Assembly (NCBI GenBank): GCA_016707885.1
Contig: JADJGU010000004.1
Span: 62,001-126,000 of the forward strand
Length of the DNA: 64,000 bases
From: Sphingomonadales bacterium
Lineage (GTDB): Bacteria > Pseudomonadota > Alphaproteobacteria > Sphingomonadales > Sphingomonadaceae
Direction: 5' to 3'
The stretch's first letter is position 1, and every line of letters begins with the position of its first letter. Under the pieces are notes generated by a model. The model saw only the letters and a list, made by a program, of their open reading frames with translations, had not been told where the DNA came from and did not search any database. A program made the translations under genes and the position numbers. This document shows, in pieces, positions 27,566-35,903 of this stretch.

Positions 27566-29272
27566 ATGGCAACTTCGCCTAACCCTACCCGCAACGATTT
27601 TGAAGCGTTGCTCAACGAATCACTCGGTGGCGCCGAAGGCGGCTTTGAAGGCCGCGTCGTCAAGGGCACCGTAACCGCAATCGAAAACGACTTCGCGATG
27701 ATCGACGTCGGCCTCAAGAGCGAAGGCCGCGTGGCGCTGCGCGAATTCGCCATGCCGGGCCAGAAAGCTGACCTTAATGTCGGCGACGAAGTCGAAGTCT
27801 ATGTCGACCGCGTCGAAAACCTGAACGGTGAAGCCGTGCTGTCGCGCGACCGCGCGCGCCGCGAAGCCGCTTGGGACAAGCTCGAAGGCGAATTCGCCGC
27901 TGGCAACCGCGTCGATGGCGTTATCTTTGGCCGCGTGAAGGGCGGCTTCACTGTCGACCTCGGCGGCGCCGTTGCGTTCCTTCCCGGTTCGCAGGTTGAC
28001 GTTCGCCCCGTGCGCGACGTTGGTCCGCTGATGGATATTGCGCAGCCCTTCCAGATCCTGAAGATGGACCGTCGCCGCGGCAACATTGTTGTTTCACGTC
28101 GCGCCATCCTTGAAGAAACCCGTGCTGAACAGCGTTCGGGCCTGATCTTGAACCTCGCTGAAGGCCAGATCATCGAAGGCGTCGTCAAGAATATCACCGA
28201 TTATGGTGCGTTCGTTGATCTAGGCGGCATCGATGGTCTGCTGCACGTCACCGACATCAGCTACAAGCGCATCAACCACCCGTCGGAAATGATCAACATC
28301 GGCGACACGGTGAAGGTACAGATCGTCCGCATCAACCGCGACACCCAGCGCATCAGCCTTGGCATGAAGCAGCTGGAATCGGATCCGTGGGAAGGTGCCG
28401 TTGCGAAATATCCGGTCGGTGCACGCCTGCATGGCGCAGTCACCAACATCACCGAATATGGTGCATTCATCGAACTCGAACCCGGCATCGAAGGTCTGGT
28501 CCATGTTTCGGAAATGTCCTGGACCAAGAAGAACGTCCACCCCGGCAAGATCGTTTCGACCAGCCAGGAAGTCGATGTTATCGTTCTTGACGTCGATCTC
28601 GAAAAGCGCCGCATCAGCCTTGGCCTCAAGCAGGCCCAGTCCAACCCCTGGGAAGCGTTTGCAGAAAAGCACCCGGTTGGTTCGACCGTCGAAGGCGAAG
28701 TCAAGAATGCGACCGAATTCGGTCTGTTCATTGGGCTCGACGGAGACGTCGACGGTATGGTCCACATGTCGGATATCGCATGGGGCATTTCGGGCGAAGA
28801 TGCGCTTCACCTCCATCGCAAGGGCGAAACGGTCAAGGCCATCGTTCTTGACGTCGACCATGAGAAGGAACGCATCAGCCTCGGCATCAAGCAGCTTGAA
28901 AAGGGTGCCCCGACCGCTGGTGGCGCAGTCTCGTCGAGCGGCCTGAAAAAGGGTGCAACGGTCACTGTCACCGTCCTCGAAGTCCGCGATGGCGGCCTTG
29001 AAGTTCAGGCCGGCGAAGATGGTGCAACTGGCTTCATCAAGCGCGCCGACCTTGGCCGTGACCGTGACGAGCAGCGTCCCGACCGCTTCCAGGTTGGCCA
29101 GAAGTTCGACGCCATGATCACCGGTTTCGACCGTTCGAAGAAGCCGAACTTCTCGATCAAGGCACTGCAGCTTGCCGAAGAAAAACAGGCCGTCGAACAA
29201 TATGGTTCTTCGGACTCGGGCGCTTCGCTCGGCGACATTCTTGGCGAAGCCTTGAAGGGTGCCAAGAAGTAA
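27566..29272 (+). CDS. rpsA: 30S ribosomal protein S1
   Basis: Encodes 568 residues made of repeated S1 (OB-fold) RNA-binding domains. Repeats are visible from NLAEGQIIEGVVKNITDYGAF, then PVGARLHGAVTNITEYGAF and PVGSTVEGEVKNATEFGLF, preceded by two more diverged ones and followed by one near residue 450. It helps the ribosome bind and unfold mRNA. Codon use is clearly biased, as expected for a highly expressed gene. The upstream 220 bases probably contain the promoter and the leader through which S1 often represses its own synthesis, but I cannot point to the site. A strong terminator follows. Confidence 0.97.
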   Translation: MATSPNPTRNDFEALLNESLGGAEGGFEGRVVKGTVTAIENDFAMIDVGLKSEGRVALREFAMPGQKADLNVGDEVEVYVDRVENLNGEAVLSRDRARREAAWDKLEGEFAAGNRVDGVIFGRVKGGFTVDLGGAVAFLPGSQVDVRPVRDVGPLMDIAQPFQILKMDRRRGNIVVSRRAILEETRAEQRSGLILNLAEGQIIEGVVKNITDYGAFVDLGGIDGLLHVTDISYKRINHPSEMINIGDTVKVQIVRINRDTQRISLGMKQLESDPWEGAVAKYPVGARLHGAVTNITEYGAFIELEPGIEGLVHVSEMSWTKKNVHPGKIVSTSQEVDVIVLDVDLEKRRISLGLKQAQSNPWEAFAEKHPVGSTVEGEVKNATEFGLFIGLDGDVDGMVHMSDIAWGISGEDALHLHRKGETVKAIVLDVDHEKERISLGIKQLEKGAPTAGGAVSSSGLKKGATVTVTVLEVRDGGLEVQAGEDGATGFIKRADLGRDRDEQRPDRFQVGQKFDAMITGFDRSKKPNFSIKALQLAEEKQAVEQYGSSDSGASLGDILGEALKGAKK

Positions 29273-29290
29273 TCCTAACAAAGGTTGTAG

Positions 29291-29327
29291 AAAGGGGCTG
29301 TTCCGTTATGGAACGGCCCCTTTTTTT
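29291..29327 (+). terminator. rho-independent terminator after rpsA
   Basis: GGGGCTGTTCC pairs with GGAACGGCCCC around a small loop, followed directly by seven T bases. It lies 19 bases after the rpsA stop. Confidence 0.92.
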
Positions 29328-29453
29328 GTGGCTGTTCGATTTTACAAATCGACATAATGCCATTGTAAGCGTGAGGCTTTTCTGTCACCATCTGCGATGT
29401 CGAGGGGCAAAACCGAGTCCGTTTGGGGCCGGTCAACGGTGGAGGCATGGGCC

Positions 29454-29732
29454 ATGATCCGATCTGAACTGGTTAAAAAGCTGGAAGCCGAAAATCCCGG
29501 CATGACGGGCGAAGAGGTTGAACGGATCGTCGATCTGTTTTTCAACCAGATCATTCAACGGCTAGCCGATGGCGGCCGTGTCGAAATTCGGGGGTTTGGG
29601 GCGTTTTCAACCCGTGAGCGGCAACCGCGCAAGGGACGAAATCCGCGCACTGGATCCGCAGTCGATGTTCCGGCAAAACGCGTTCCCTATTTCAAGCCGG
29701 GCAAGGAAATCCGCGAACGCCTGAACAAATAG
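29454..29732 (+). CDS. ihfB: integration host factor beta subunit
   Basis: Encodes 92 residues of the HU/IHF family of DNA-bending proteins. The N-terminal MIRSELVKKLEAENPGM, the beta-arm region RVEIRGFGAFSTRER and RKGRNPRTG, and the C-terminal helix with PGKEIRERL are those of IHF beta, which pairs with IHF alpha encoded elsewhere. ATG at 29454 is chosen because it starts the conserved domain and follows GGTGGAGGC; an upstream in-frame start would add 19 residues not found in the family. It follows rpsA in the usual order but after its terminator, so it has its own promoter. Confidence 0.94.
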   Translation: MIRSELVKKLEAENPGMTGEEVERIVDLFFNQIIQRLADGGRVEIRGFGAFSTRERQPRKGRNPRTGSAVDVPAKRVPYFKPGKEIRERLNK

Positions 29733-29809
29733 GTTTTCGCCGCTTCAAACAGCAAAATGTGAACAGAAGTCTGGCATCGCGAAGCGCGCTGTGCCATGCG
29801 CATTTGCGT

Positions 29810-29895
29810 GCGGACGTGGCGAAACCGGTAGACGCAACAGACTTAAAATCTGTCGCCCTTTGGGCGTGCGGGTTCAAGTCCCGCCGTCCGCACCA
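29810..29895 (+). tRNA. tRNA-Leu (TAA)
   Basis: Acceptor GCGGACG pairs with CGTCCGC and CCA is encoded. The anticodon stem ACAGA/TCTGT encloses CTTAAAA, giving TAA. A long variable arm (GCCCTTTGGGC) identifies a class II tRNA, and the T arm GCGGG-TTCAAGT-CCCGC is complete. Confidence 0.96.
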
Positions 29896-29956
29896 ACTTT
29901 TCCCGAAGTACGAATGTCCGGTTGCCCCTGTAGCGGGGACAGCCTAGACTTCCAAA

Positions 29957-31493
29957 ATGCGTTGGCTGTATCCGCTTCTTTGCTCTGTTGCTTACCGCGT
30001 GCGGAAACAAGAACGTCGCGGAAACTGGACCTGCCAGCGCGATCACAAGGCTTACCGAAGCTGACGCGCGCGGGCTGGACCCGCAGATGGTATCCGATCT
30101 GGCATCCACAAGGATTGCAGCCGATCTTTTCGAGGGCCTGACCCGTTTCGATGCAAGCGGAAATGCAGAAGCTGGATTGGCCGAAACCTGGAAAACCAGC
30201 GCTGATGGTCGCACCTGGACCTTTCGCCTTCGTCCCGGACTGACTTTCTCCGATGGTCAAAGGTTGAATGCTGATGTTTTTCGACGTGCATTTGATCGCA
30301 TCCGTAATGAAAAGAGCGGTTCGCCGCATGGCGCATTGTTCGAAATCATAGAATCAGTGGCTACGCCGGATGATCGCACCGTTGTAATAAGACTCGAAAA
30401 CCCCTTCCCGCAGTTGCCAGCTTTGCTCGCCCATCCAGCCATGGCTGCACTCCCATTCCATCGGATAGATGCTGCGGATGACAAATCGACCAGTGATCGA
30501 CCTTTGGTAACTAGCGGCGCCTATCGACTAACGGATTGGCAATTAAGCCAGAAGCTTGTGCTCGATGCCAACCCCCTATGGCATGGCGGCAAGCCACGCA
30601 CGACGCGCATTGTCTGGAAGCCGATGGACAATTTGAATGCCGCGATGCGATTGGTGCTGGCTGGCGGTGCCGATATCGGAAGCGAATATACACCAGCACG
30701 CCATCACTGGTTGCGCGACAAGCACCCGGCAATCGCCCGCAGTGCGCCGTTTCTTGGCACTTACTATTTTGCCTTCAACACCCGCAAGCCACCTTTCAAC
30801 GATTCCCGCGTCCGCCTAGCGCTCGCTATGGCAATTGACCGTGAATGGATCGCCAAAAAAATGGTTGATGCAGGAAATCTGCCTGCCTGGGGATTGCTGC
30901 CGCCTGGCCTTGATGGCGGCACAACTTTCCGACCGGCGTGGGCAAATTGGACGCAGCAGCAACGACTGGCGCGGGCCAAGGCACTGTTACAAGAGGCAGG
31001 CTATGGCAAACAGAGTCCACTGCGTTTCGAAATTCGCTTTAACAGTTCGACCGAACATCGACGTGCTGCGGTGGCAATGGCAACGATGTGGCGCGAACTC
31101 GGCGTTGAAGCCCGTTTGCTCAACAACGAAGCGAGCCTGCACTTTGACAGCTTGAAACGCGCCGACTTTCAGTTGGCAAGATCGGGCTGGATTGCTGATT
31201 TGCCGGCGCCGGAAAACTTCCTGACCGTTCATCGCAGCGATACGGGCGTTCAAAACTACTCAGGCTATGCCAATCCAGCCTATGACAAGGCAATAGATAG
31301 TGCACTTGCAGAAGCTGATCCAAAAAAGCGAGCGGGCTTGATGCGTGAAGCGGAAAGGATATTGATAGCCGATATGCCTATATTACCGCTCTATTTCTAC
31401 GCCTCACGCACTTTGGTAAGTCCGGCTATTCGCGGTTGGCAGGATAATCCGGGTAATGTGCACCCGAGCCGAACCTTGTGGAAAGCACAGTGA
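29957..31493 (+). CDS. oligopeptide-type solute-binding lipoprotein (SBP family 5)
   Basis: About 511 residues. The fold of the DppA/OppA family is evident: LDPQMVSDLASTRIAADLFEGL near the start, LAETWKTSADGRTWTFRLRPGLTFSDG, and in the second half FNTRKPPFNDSRVRLALAMAIDRE. The clear frame begins inside the signal peptide (LLLTACGN, a lipobox). The natural ATG at 29957 (MRWLYPLL) is one frame off, so one T is probably missing near 29975-29981. Known relatives deliver peptides to ABC importers, yet no permease or ATPase gene follows; a second, diverged binding protein does. Peptide binding is therefore only assumed. Confidence 0.85.
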
Positions 31494-32947
31494 ATCGATT
31501 CATCCTCTTTGCGCCCCTTTTCGGTGCCATTTTCGCTCTCACAGGCTGTTCGGACGGCATCGACAATAGCCGCTTGCGTGTTGATGTCGTCGAAGACAGC
31601 CCACGCGAAATTTCGGTCGGGCGGATGCCACTGTCGCCAACCTCGGCCTATTTGCGCAATGCCACGGCACAAGGGCTGGTCGCGTTCGACAATGAAGGCA
31701 AAGTCGTGCCGGCGCTCGCAGCCCGCTGGATCGTGACCGACGATGATCTGGGGTATATTTTCAGGTTACAAAAAACCCGCTGGAACAATGGCCGTGAGGT
31801 TCGGTCGGACGAGGTGGCAACCGCGCTAAGGATGCGCATCAACGAATTGCGCGTCAGTCGCTTCGGCGATGAGCTTTCAAAAATTGACCGCATCCTGCCT
31901 ATGACTGGCAAGGTTGTTGAAATCCGGCTGAGGGCCCCAATCCCCAATCTGCTTGAGCTGCTTGCTCAGCCTGAATTCGGGTTGATTCATAAAGCAAATG
32001 GTTCCGGTCCGATGACGGCCGAACGCATTTCGGGCAATTTGCAGCTACGTAACCGGTTGGAAGAGAGCAATGGTGCAATTGCGCTCGATGAAAACCGCAT
32101 CACATTGACAGCGCATTCGCCCTCGCGTTCACTCGCGAGATTTGCGCTTGGCCAAAATGACCTGGTTTTGAATGGAAAATTCGAACATCTGCCACTGCTA
32201 ACCGCGACCGACGGCAATGAAGCCCAGACCCGGTTTGACGCGGTGCCAGGATTGTTTGGGTTGCTTGTCACCGCTGACGGCCCCTTTCTGTCAAATCCCT
32301 CGAACCGCGACGCCATTGCAATGGCAATCGACCGGCCGCGTATGCTGACTTCTTTCGGCATAACTGACTGGCGTGAAACGCTTACCCTTGCGCCCGAAAC
32401 GCTCGCAAATCGAGAGAGGCTTCCCCGCCCCGACTGGGCAGGCATGAACGCTGAGGAACGCAAAGCAAGGGCGCGGTCGACGATCAACGCGTGGGAGGGG
32501 GCCGACGGCGCTGTGCGTCCTTTACGCATCGCCATGCCGCGCGGCACCGGGAGCCGCATCCTATTTGCCCGGCTCCGCACTGATCTCGCCAGTATCGGGC
32601 TCGAGGCGGAACGGGTCACGTATGCGCAACCGGCTGACATGATCCTGATCGACAGGGTAGCAGATATTTCCAGTCCTGGATGGTATCTGGACCAGCTTTC
32701 CTGCCGTGTTACGCCCATATGCTCCGAAAAGGCAGATCAGCTTCTTGATGAAGCTCGCAATGCCGGCTCGAGAGAGGAACGTATCCGGCTTTGGGGGGAG
32801 GCCGAGCGGGAATTGATAGCCACGCGCAATTTCATCCCTATCGCCAATCCGGTCCGCTGGTCGCTGGTGCGCGACGGCCTTTTGGGCTTTTCCCAGAACC
32901 CGCGCGGATGGCATCCCTTGCAATATCTGGGGCGCGACCCGACATAA
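31490..32947 (+). CDS. second, diverged solute-binding lipoprotein (SBP family 5)
   Basis: Encodes 485 residues from a GTG that overlaps the previous stop (GTGA), giving VNRFILFAPLFGAIFALTGC, a clean lipoprotein signal with the cysteine at residue 20; the in-frame GTG at 31478 would spoil it. The family 5 outline is kept (LRNATAQGLVAFDNEGKVVPALAARW, IFRLQKTRWNNGREVRSDEV, NRDAIAMAIDRPRML), but the protein is more diverged than its neighbour. The pair is probably cotranslated. Both lack any membrane partner nearby, so they may serve a distant importer or a chaperone-like or sensor role. Confidence 0.8.
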   Translation: MNRFILFAPLFGAIFALTGCSDGIDNSRLRVDVVEDSPREISVGRMPLSPTSAYLRNATAQGLVAFDNEGKVVPALAARWIVTDDDLGYIFRLQKTRWNNGREVRSDEVATALRMRINELRVSRFGDELSKIDRILPMTGKVVEIRLRAPIPNLLELLAQPEFGLIHKANGSGPMTAERISGNLQLRNRLEESNGAIALDENRITLTAHSPSRSLARFALGQNDLVLNGKFEHLPLLTATDGNEAQTRFDAVPGLFGLLVTADGPFLSNPSNRDAIAMAIDRPRMLTSFGITDWRETLTLAPETLANRERLPRPDWAGMNAEERKARARSTINAWEGADGAVRPLRIAMPRGTGSRILFARLRTDLASIGLEAERVTYAQPADMILIDRVADISSPGWYLDQLSCRVTPICSEKADQLLDEARNAGSREERIRLWGEAERELIATRNFIPIANPVRWSLVRDGLLGFSQNPRGWHPLQYLGRDPT

Positions 32948-32965
32948 GCGAAAGAAGGAGGCGCT

Positions 32966-33388
32966 ATGCCCATTTCGCAGGACCAGTTTGACGAGCTTGC
33001 CAAGACCTTGCCCGGTATGGGAACCGATCCACATTCGGTGCGTCAGCGCGTGGAAGCGCTGGAAAAACTGCTCGAACGCAGTTTTGTCATACCGGGCACC
33101 AAAATCCCCTTCGGCCTGGATTCTGTCGTAGGACTGGTCCCGGTCATTGGCGACCTTATTACTGCTGCCATGGGGGCCTATATGGTCTGGGAGGCCCGCA
33201 ATCTGGGCATGTCAAAGTGGCAGCTGATGCGCATGACCGCGAATATCGGCATTGATACGGCGCTAGGTGCTATTCCGCTTGTGGGCGACGCCTTCGACTT
33301 CATCTGGCGGTCGAACAGCAAGAATCTGCGCATCATCCACAAGCATCTCGACAAGCATCATCCCGGCACGCGGGTGATTGACGGTTAG
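32966..33388 (+). CDS. DUF4112 membrane protein
   Basis: Encodes 140 residues. The core FGLDSVVGLVPVIGDLITAAMGAYMVWEA and the second hydrophobic block GIDTALGAIPLVGDAFDFIWRSN, with their repeated GxxPxxGD pattern, are typical of DUF4112. Two membrane segments are likely. Function is unknown. It has a good ribosome-binding site (AAGAAGGAGG) and follows the second binding protein by 18 bases, so it may belong to the same transcript. It overlaps the convergent RNase T2 gene by four bases. Confidence 0.88.
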   Translation: MPISQDQFDELAKTLPGMGTDPHSVRQRVEALEKLLERSFVIPGTKIPFGLDSVVGLVPVIGDLITAAMGAYMVWEARNLGMSKWQLMRMTANIGIDTALGAIPLVGDAFDFIWRSNSKNLRIIHKHLDKHHPGTRVIDG

Positions 33389-34125
33389 GTTCCCCTCCAG
33401 ATCTTGATCTGCGCGCTCGTCGGCGCTCCACGGACAAAGGCCGGGCAGGCGCGTGGTTTGAATTTTTTGTCGAGGCAGATGTGCACCTCTTCAAGCCAGC
33501 CACGGCGGTTGGTTTTGACTCTGATGGCCTTTTCCGAAAGACCATCATTATTGAGTGCGAACTCCTCGGTTAACCGCGCTACCGTCAGCGTGCCTTCCTT
33601 CTCGCCCCGCCGCGACAACCGGTCCATGTCCGGAAATTCAAGGGCGTTGAACAGCAAGCGCGCGGCACCGAAATAGGTTTCAGGCCTACGTGCCATGCAA
33701 GTGCCATGTTTTGCCCATTCGTGCTGGAGCAACTGGACCGAGGGGGTCATGCAGATATTCTCTGCCACCACTTCGCGCGACAAAAGACCGGCCTTGCGGC
33801 ACCATTGGGGATAGTTCGGCCCCTTGGCCTCTGGCCATAGCCCGTGCAGGACAAAGCCAAATTCGCCCATCGACTTGTCACATTGCAAGGCAACCGCGGC
33901 ATTGTTCTCCCGCCCCCGGCAATGTTCGCGGCTCCAGCTAAGCGCTAGGATATAGCCATCGACCGCCATACGCCGCACCTCCCCAGCTTTGGCATATTCA
34001 GGCTGAGGGCGCGGCAAATTGGCAGAGGGACGACATTGCCAAGCCTGGGCAAGCGCCGGCTGGTTTGGCGCAGATGTTACGAGCAATGCGAGCGCCGGAA
34101 GCGCCAAAACCAGCTTAGACCACAT
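33385..34125 (-). CDS. ribonuclease T2 family protein, exported
   Basis: Encodes 246 residues with a signal peptide (LVLALPALALLVTSAPNQPALAQ, cut near residue 27). RNase T2 enzymes cut single-stranded RNA in the periplasm or outside. Both catalytic blocks are present: FVLHGLWP with H94 and HEWAKHGTC with H135, E136 and H140. Cysteines at 31, 69, 82, 109, 125 and 143 can make the usual disulfides. It overlaps the nadC 3' end by 11 bases and is the last gene of a leftward group (thioesterase, nadC, RNase T2). Confidence 0.94.
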   Translation of the reverse strand: MWSKLVLALPALALLVTSAPNQPALAQAWQCRPSANLPRPQPEYAKAGEVRRMAVDGYILALSWSREHCRGRENNAAVALQCDKSMGEFGFVLHGLWPEAKGPNYPQWCRKAGLLSREVVAENICMTPSVQLLQHEWAKHGTCMARRPETYFGAARLLFNALEFPDMDRLSRRGEKEGTLTVARLTEEFALNNDGLSEKAIRVKTNRRGWLEEVHICLDKKFKPRACPAFVRGAPTSAQIKIWRGT

Positions 34126-34963
34126 CGAAATCCAGCCCGATATCGGCAGCAGGTGCGCTCTGCGTCAGACGTCCGACCGAGATATAAGTCACGCCCGTTT
34201 CCGCCTTGGCGCGGATGGTTTCTAGCGTGACACCGCCGCTCGCTTCGGTGGGCACACGACCGTCGACCAGCTTTACCGCCGCTTTCAATTGCTCAACATC
34301 CATATTGTCGAGCAACAAATGTGTCGCACCAGCCGCCAGCCCCGGCTCAATCTGCTCGATCCTATCGACCTCCAGGATGATGCGTTCAACGCCATGATCC
34401 TTGGCACGTCGCACCGCTTCAGCCACACCGCCCGCAACCGCGACATGGTTGTCCTTGATCATTGCTGCATCCCAAAGCCCCATACGGTGGTTGGTCGCCC
34501 CGCCCATCCGCGTTGCATATTTCTCAAGCACACGCAGGCCGGGGATGGTCTTGCGCGTATCGAGTAATGCGCAGCCGGTCCCGCGAATTGCCATCACATA
34601 GCGCCGTGTCATAGTGGCGATACCGGAGAGATGCTGCACCGTGTTGAGCGCGGAGCGTTCCGCCGTGAGCATGGCGCGGGCCTTGCCGCGAATCCGCAAA
34701 AGGTCCGCACCCGCCTCCACACCTTGACCCTCATGCGCCAGCATTTCGATTTCGATCTCAGGGTCGAGATGTTTGAAAAAGGCAGCGGCAATGGGAAGCC
34801 CAGCGACAACGATGGCATCGCGGCTGTCCATGACGCCAGAAAAGCGCATATCGGCCGGGATGACGCTTTCGGATGTTACATCGCGGCCGGTCGGGCCAAG
34901 GTCCTCGGCAAGAGTGGCGCGAACGAAAGCTTCAAGATAAAAGCCGGGAAGATCGAACGCCAT
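34115..34963 (-). CDS. nadC: nicotinate-nucleotide pyrophosphorylase (quinolinate phosphoribosyltransferase)
   Basis: Encodes 282 residues. It converts quinolinate and PRPP to nicotinate mononucleotide in NAD synthesis. Seen are LLDTRKTIPGLRVLEKYA, GGATNHRMGLWDAAMIKDNH and the C-terminal barrel EASGGVTLETIRAKAETGVTYISVGRLTQS, all typical. Of the double ATGATG, the second ATG (34961-34963) is preferred because GGAGG lies six bases before it. The start is tied to the stop of the thioesterase gene. Its pathway partner nadA lies a few kilobases away on the same strand; nadB is not in the window. Confidence 0.96.
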   Translation of the reverse strand: MAFDLPGFYLEAFVRATLAEDLGPTGRDVTSESVIPADMRFSGVMDSRDAIVVAGLPIAAAFFKHLDPEIEIEMLAHEGQGVEAGADLLRIRGKARAMLTAERSALNTVQHLSGIATMTRRYVMAIRGTGCALLDTRKTIPGLRVLEKYATRMGGATNHRMGLWDAAMIKDNHVAVAGGVAEAVRRAKDHGVERIILEVDRIEQIEPGLAAGATHLLLDNMDVEQLKAAVKLVDGRVPTEASGGVTLETIRAKAETGVTYISVGRLTQSAPAADIGLDFDVV

Positions 34964-35409
34964 CATTTCCCTCCTCGCTCGGGCAATTTGTTGATTGTTC
35001 CCTGTGCCGCTGCGCACAATTTTTCAACGCCGTCGATCACGCAATAAACCTCGCAACGGGCAACCGATTGGTTCGAGCCGCCACTGATAGCGGTCGCGCG
35101 CGCGATCAGTTTCTCGCCAACCGCCGGGCGTATATAGTTGATTTTTATTTCGCCGGTTACGATTGCCGTGCCCGATAGCTTGGCGGCACCCGCAAATGTC
35201 AGGGCGTTATCCGCCATATAGGCAACCACTCCGCCATGCACGAAACCATGCTGCTGCCGGATTTTGTCGCTGATCTCGAGCTCGAGTTCGACTTCATCCG
35301 TGCTCCATTTGGAAAGTCTGGTCCCGATCAGCGCGCTGAATGGCTGACTGGCGAGGGCAGCTTGGCCACGGGCCAGCATAGACGCCATAAATTCTGAATT
35401 ATCTGTCAT
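34963..35409 (-). CDS. PaaI-type hotdog thioesterase
   Basis: Encodes 148 residues of the hotdog fold, which hydrolyses acyl-CoA thioesters. The catalytic block HGFVHGGVVAYMADNALTFAG (helix with the conserved HGG and the downstream acidic residue) and the strand region TGEIKINYIRPAVGEKLIARA are clear. The substrate cannot be told from the sequence. Its stop codon overlaps the start region of nadC (ATGATG), so translation of the two is coupled, although a pathway link is not obvious. Confidence 0.88.
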   Translation of the reverse strand: MTDNSEFMASMLARGQAALASQPFSALIGTRLSKWSTDEVELELEISDKIRQQHGFVHGGVVAYMADNALTFAGAAKLSGTAIVTGEIKINYIRPAVGEKLIARATAISGGSNQSVARCEVYCVIDGVEKLCAAAQGTINKLPERGGK

Positions 35410-35454
35410 GATCGCAGCTAGACTGAAGTCGCCACCGTGGAAAAGCGGAATTTG

Positions 35455-35820
35455 TTACAACCTGCCTTTTTTTGCCAAAGCTTCACGCGCGAGGTCGACC
35501 AGCCAGGCCGGTGCACTCACGCCTGGATCGTCGGGCAGGCAGATTAAGGCGATTGCACTGCCTTCCTCATATTCGGCCCATTTGCCGATAGTGACCGATG
35601 CCGCGCGCCGATATTCGCGCCCGTCGGGTCCAGTATAAGTGAAAGCCAGACGGCGGCTCCGGCTTCCCGATATATCAACATTTTCCGCACGGAATTTGCG
35701 CACAACACGCCCCGTGACAGGCATTCCACGGCGTGCAAGGTCACCGAACTGGCGCCCGCGCCAGACACCAATACCAACAAATGCTGCCAACAGGATCAGA
35801 ATGGGAACTATCCAGGACAT
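35455..35820 (-). CDS. DUF3592-like single-span membrane protein
   Basis: Encodes 121 residues: one N-terminal membrane segment (WIVPILILLAAFVGIGVWRG), then a small beta-rich domain with GRVVRKFRAENVDISGSRSR and FTYTGPDGREYRRAASV, the pattern of DUF3592 proteins. ATG at 35820 is chosen because the membrane segment follows at once; an upstream start would add 15 residues of mixed character. Function unknown. Confidence 0.75.
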   Translation of the reverse strand: MSWIVPILILLAAFVGIGVWRGRQFGDLARRGMPVTGRVVRKFRAENVDISGSRSRRLAFTYTGPDGREYRRAASVTIGKWAEYEEGSAIALICLPDDPGVSAPAWLVDLAREALAKKGRL

Positions 35821-35850
35821 GTGCAAACCATAGCCGCGAAACTGGCAAAG

Positions 35851-35880
35851 AAAAGGGGCGGCCACATCTGCAGCCGCCCC
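35851..35880 (-). terminator. rho-independent terminator after the OmpA-fusion gene
   Basis: GGGGCGGC and GCCGCCCC form an eight-pair stem with a ten-base loop. Read on the minus strand it is followed by TTTTCTTT. It lies 23 bases after the stop of the gene at 35904-36947. Confidence 0.8.
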
Positions 35881-35903
35881 TCTGTCATTGCGTTGCGACT
35901 GCC

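Noticed and set aside
28220..29281. A 353-codon open frame antisense to rpsA
   Set aside because: It lies fully opposite a highly expressed gene with strong codon bias, which creates open antisense frames. The translation has no family features.
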